Shown piece by piece: positions 61,252 to 64,000 of a stretch of DNA of 64,000 nucleotides. Position 1 is the first letter of the stretch. Each line of letters begins with the position of its first letter. The stretch is taken from contig CADCBB010000003.1 in NCBI GenBank assembly GCA_902799555.1, positions 38,117-102,116 of the forward strand, written 5' to 3'. The stretch is from an uncultured Bacteroidales bacterium (GTDB lineage: Bacteria > Bacteroidota > Bacteroidia > Bacteroidales > Paludibacteraceae). The position numbers were made by a program, and so were the translations under genes. A model generated the notes under the pieces. That model was not told where the DNA came from and ran no database searches. It saw only the letters and a list, made by a program, of their open reading frames with translations.

Positions 61252-63237
61252 TTACTGCCTCCGCAAATAGATATAGAAGGTCGTACCCTTGGGCGATGTC
61301 TCGAACTCGATTCGTCCGCCCGAACCTTCAACAATATGCTTCGAGATAGCCAGACCAAGACCGTTACCGTTGGATTTTGTGGTGAAGTTCGGCTGGAAGA
61401 TACGTGCCTGGATGTCTTCGGGAATGCCTGTCCCGTCATCGGAGATAGAGATCTGCACTTCGCGCTCCGAATAAGCGGCATTCAGCACGACGATGATATC
61501 GGTCGGCGAAGCCTGCAAGGCATTCTTGATAATATTGACGAATACCTGACTAATCTGCTCATTATCAGCCAGTACCGTCACACCGGAGTCGGCGCCCACA
61601 TAGCGAACCGGTATCTGCTCATCATTCTCCCGTTGCAAGGTAATGACGTTCGACAGTTTCTCGGCGATATCCACTTCGGTCGTCACCACTTCGGGCTGTT
61701 TCGCCAGCGCCGAGAAGGACTGCGCGATATGAGCTAAGTTATCGATCTCCGCAATCAGCATTTTGGTCGTCTTGTCGAAGTACTCATCAAAGCCGTCCGT
61801 GCCGCGCTTGAGTTGCAACTTTTGCACGGATAACTTCATAGGAGTCAAGGGGTTATTGATCTCGTGTGCGATCTGCCGCGCCATCGTGCGCCATGCGCCT
61901 TCGCGTTCGGCACGAGCTAAATGCGCCGCACTCTCTTCCACCTGATCAACCAAAATATTATACCGCTCTACCAGCGCGCCCAACTCATCGTGATACGGAT
62001 AGTTGATATGACTGTCGTGACCGCCTATCTCAAAGCGCCGCATCTTATCCGTCAGGATCGATATAGGGGCGGTCATCGACTTGGCAGCGGCAAAAGAGAA
62101 AACAAGGGCTAAGATCAGCACGATGATATACGGCGGCAATAGACGCGCCAACAACGCATCGACCTCTTCATTACGCGTGCGCTCGCTCATGAAATAAGGT
62201 ATGGCGATATACCCGATCGTCACAAATGAACCGTTATGGAAAGGGATATAAGACACCAAGTAAGGGTGCGAACCGATATATTCGTAGCACAAGGTAGCAT
62301 GCTCTTCGCTGAAGATCGCCTCCGGCGCCATGCGTTTCGACAAGACACCGCTGTTAAAGAGCATCGGAGAAGACGAAGCGAGCAACTCACCGTTCAGCCC
62401 ATAGACATGGATATCCTGATTCATGTCGTACGCCAAATCATGCAGGTCGATCGCCAGACCTTGCGCCTGATCGGTCGTCAAAGCGACATCCCAATAATAG
62501 AGCGACCGCAAGAAAGACTGAACATATTCCGATCGAATCAGCAAGTCATGTCGTTGATGCTGCTCGTTCGTGCGATGCACATAGCGGATCGACATAAAGA
62601 AGACATAGATAAACACCGCCAGAACAGGCGTCATGACGATATACAAGATCCGCGTTGAGAGCCGCATATTACGGATACCCTTATTCCATAACAGGCCGAT
62701 AATACCGATTAATATCACCAACCCAAACAGAACATGGCATAGATAGAAATAGAGCCGTGATTTGGCATAGGTTCTGGTGTCCGATTCGATAAGTTGGCGG
62801 AAAGAGAAAGTCTGCGAACTCAAGGTCTTCTCGTCGATATATTCCTGCGGTTCAAGGTACTGTACCGGCAACACAGTCAGCACATTGTAGATACCTGCCT
62901 TTGACCAGCGCGCCATCGTCTTTGCATTCGCAAAACTCAACTCACGCCATGTATCATAGGACGACAGATAAACCGCACCCGAGGCCAGCCGATTCGAGGA
63001 CCAATAGACCATTTGCCTTGCGTCAAAGACATAGAAGAACAGGTCATCCTTCCCCTCCGCAAGCGCACGAATACTGTCCAGCGGCGCATTGTGCAGCAAG
63101 GCCTCGCACAGCACAGCCGTCTGCTTCTCCGCCTCCGCCTGCCGCTTACTCAACGCCTTCTCCTCTGCCCCGCTCCGACAGGCCATCATCATCCCCGCCA
63201 GCACGATAAATCCTATGAATCGAATGATCTTTTTCAT
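61252..63237 (-). CDS. NtrY-like membrane sensor histidine kinase
   Basis: 661 aa from ATG 63237. N-terminal hydrophobic segment ends in lipobox-like GMMMAC; an extracytoplasmic region follows, then TM helices about 160-185 and 195-225, a sensor loop, another TM about 370-395, HAMP (about 395-445), HisKA with the phospho-His in RQIAHEINNPLTPMKLSVQ, and HATPase (NIIKNALQA, DDGTGIPEDI, GNGLGLAISKHIVEGSGG). The HEINNPLTP block resembles NtrY/NtrB kinases that feed sigma-54 activators. No response regulator gene is next to it. Confidence 0.93.
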   Translation of the reverse strand: MKKIIRFIGFIVLAGMMMACRSGAEEKALSKRQAEAEKQTAVLCEALLHNAPLDSIRALAEGKDDLFFYVFDARQMVYWSSNRLASGAVYLSSYDTWRELSFANAKTMARWSKAGIYNVLTVLPVQYLEPQEYIDEKTLSSQTFSFRQLIESDTRTYAKSRLYFYLCHVLFGLVILIGIIGLLWNKGIRNMRLSTRILYIVMTPVLAVFIYVFFMSIRYVHRTNEQHQRHDLLIRSEYVQSFLRSLYYWDVALTTDQAQGLAIDLHDLAYDMNQDIHVYGLNGELLASSSPMLFNSGVLSKRMAPEAIFSEEHATLCYEYIGSHPYLVSYIPFHNGSFVTIGYIAIPYFMSERTRNEEVDALLARLLPPYIIVLILALVFSFAAAKSMTAPISILTDKMRRFEIGGHDSHINYPYHDELGALVERYNILVDQVEESAAHLARAEREGAWRTMARQIAHEINNPLTPMKLSVQKLQLKRGTDGFDEYFDKTTKMLIAEIDNLAHIAQSFSALAKQPEVVTTEVDIAEKLSNVITLQRENDEQIPVRYVGADSGVTVLADNEQISQVFVNIIKNALQASPTDIIVVLNAAYSEREVQISISDDGTGIPEDIQARIFQPNFTTKSNGNGLGLAISKHIVEGSGGRIEFETSPKGTTFYIYLRRQ

Positions 63238-63246
63238 TTCCGCCCG

Positions 63247-63278
63247 CAAAGGTACAACAAAAATTGCATATATGCAAA
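63247..63278 (-). promoter_or_regulatory. Bacteroidetes-type promoter for the sensor kinase
   Basis: Minus strand: TTTGCATATATGC, 20 nt spacer, TACCTTTG then CGGGC. Only 9 nt lie between TTTG and the ATG at 63237, so the mRNA would be almost leaderless. Confidence 0.75.
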
Positions 63279-63300
63279 TTTTTCTGCAAAAAAAGCCTAA

Positions 63301-63987
63301 TTAGCCGGAAAAGGGAGCGGTGGGCTGGAGGATGAAGGACTCGTCAAAGGATGGAGAGTGGAAGGTGCGGCGAGCAGCGGAACGGAGAGGTGAATGGACG
63401 AAAGAGCGGGACAGAGAGGCGGACATAGAGCGGCGGATAGTATCCGCCTGTAAGGGACAAACGTCTTGAGAATGCGAGGAAACGTCAACAGGATCGAAAG
63501 AAACAGACTCGTCGGGATGTTGGGCTTTATCGCGGGCAGACTGGAGCTGGCGGTAGATGGAGACGTAGGTATATTGATAGAAACGGGAGTAGGGTTTGAG
63601 GCCGGGTTCGGGCGCAGCGCCGCCTTTGACGACAGAGAAATAATGATTAAAGAAGCGGAGTCTCCATTCGAGTGCTTCGCGGGTATGAGCATGCTCTAAG
63701 GCGTGGGCTTGGCGCTGGGCTTGCTTGATGAGTTCACGATTCGCTACGCAGGCTGCAGACCAGGTCTTCGGGAAATGGTAGGTATAGAGCTGGAGAAGGC
63801 CTTGGGCATAAGGCATTCGACGGACAACGATGTGCTTTTTGTAGCGGCGACCTGCTTTGACGGAATTCATCGCGCCCCAGTAGGCTTCGTAGAGGGTTAT
63901 TGGCACAAAATAGCGCACTCCTCGGGCGCGAGGTGCGGAATTGGGCTGAAGAGCGACGTAATGGTCAATAATGCTGCTTAAACCCAT
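63301..63987 (-). CDS. Orphan protein of unknown family; frame open to the window end
   Basis: At least 228 aa; codons upstream of ATG 63987 (reading TRIQ) stay open to base 64000, so it may be partial. Basic and helical first part: YFVPITLYEAYWGAMNSVKA, GRRYKKHIVVRRMPYAQGLL, ANRELIKQAQRQAHALEHAH, FNHYFSVVKGGAAPEPGLKP, YSRFYQYTYVSIYRQLQSAR. The C-terminal 70 residues are Ser/Asp-rich and disordered-looking. No signal peptide or motif I know. A short copy of its 5' end lies at 20880-20965, suggesting a multi-copy family. Confidence 0.6.
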   Translation of the reverse strand: MGLSSIIDHYVALQPNSAPRARGVRYFVPITLYEAYWGAMNSVKAGRRYKKHIVVRRMPYAQGLLQLYTYHFPKTWSAACVANRELIKQAQRQAHALEHAHTREALEWRLRFFNHYFSVVKGGAAPEPGLKPYSRFYQYTYVSIYRQLQSARDKAQHPDESVSFDPVDVSSHSQDVCPLQADTIRRSMSASLSRSFVHSPLRSAARRTFHSPSFDESFILQPTAPFSG

Positions 63988-64000
63988 CTGAATGCGTGTT

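Noticed and set aside
63288-63305. Terminator after the orphan gene
   Set aside because: There is a T-run, but the only palindrome (CTAATTAG) has no room for a loop.
1-64000. tRNA, rRNA, tmRNA or RNase P genes
   Set aside because: No cloverleaf, rRNA motifs, or the conserved tmRNA/RNase P start sequences were found on reading both strands.

Overview
ORGANISM. The window looks like a chromosome segment of a Bacteroidota bacterium, most likely order Bacteroidales; genus cannot be told. Evidence: nine promoters of the Bacteroidetes type (TTTG, then exactly 20 nt, then TAnnTTTG), Bacteroidales-style housekeeping proteins, two carboxypeptidase-plug/beta-barrel outer-membrane proteins, a PorT-like protein, a DUF4296 lipoprotein beside lspA, and a GSCFA protein. 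Genes are packed, with many ATGA/TAATG overlaps. No rRNA, tRNA, CRISPR array, prophage or insertion sequence was seen. LAYOUT. 1-6.6 kb (+): rho (probably 5'-truncated by the window edge), aroQ, a large outer-membrane protein, a PorT-like protein and a beta-helix lipoprotein. 6.5-7.7 kb (-): ribF and a small acidic protein, divergent from cdsA through a shared palindromic -33 element. 7.8-12.8 kb (+): cdsA, LpxL-like acyltransferase, glycosyltransferase, ftsY, aspA. 12.8-20.4 kb (-): a Ser/Thr/Arg-repeat protein, ribBA, lptF/G-type permease, cdd, and a three-gene CsgG-like/LPP20-like envelope operon. 20.4-21.5 kb has no convincing protein gene. It holds a structured small RNA with its own promoter and terminator, a diverged direct repeat with a perfect palindrome, and a remnant of the gene found at the window end. 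21.5-37.4 kb: valS, GSCFA, FtsX-like permease, PAP2, rsmE, prfA, folD, ffh, a secreted repeat protein with its outer-membrane partner, then metK-lspA-DUF4296. metK has a SAM-II-like riboswitch followed by a terminator. 37.4-58.6 kb is one 21-kb minus-strand run: holA, a glycan/lipid-carrier cluster (aminotransferase, epimerase, two ATP-grasp ligases, two small 4-TM transporters, a DPM1/GtrB-like transferase, three polytopic membrane proteins, a nucleotidyltransferase-like protein, a phosphoglycosyl transferase), then era, an M16 protease, tdh-kbl and gdhA. 58.7-64 kb (-): a second outer-membrane receptor-like protein, an NtrY-like sensor kinase and an orphan gene running to the edge. HOW IT FITS TOGETHER. 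Much of the content builds the envelope: lipid precursors (cdsA, LpxL-like), lipoprotein processing (lspA), LPS export (lptF/G-like), protein targeting (ffh, ftsY), outer-membrane proteins and a surface-glycan module. tdh and kbl convert threonine to glycine and acetyl-CoA; gdhA and aspA link amino acids to central metabolism. MOST UNUSUAL SIGNAL. Short A/T-rich tandem repeats of period 7 (one of period 8) are scattered through the window. They sit over start and stop codons in gene junctions and also lie in frame inside conserved proteins (RibBA, the RffA-like aminotransferase, GSCFA, a membrane protein with three internal blocks plus one at its end), adding peptides such as ITNYQLPI or KSQIxN. 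One repeat pair forms a perfect 14-bp inverted repeat around the start region of the PorT-like gene.
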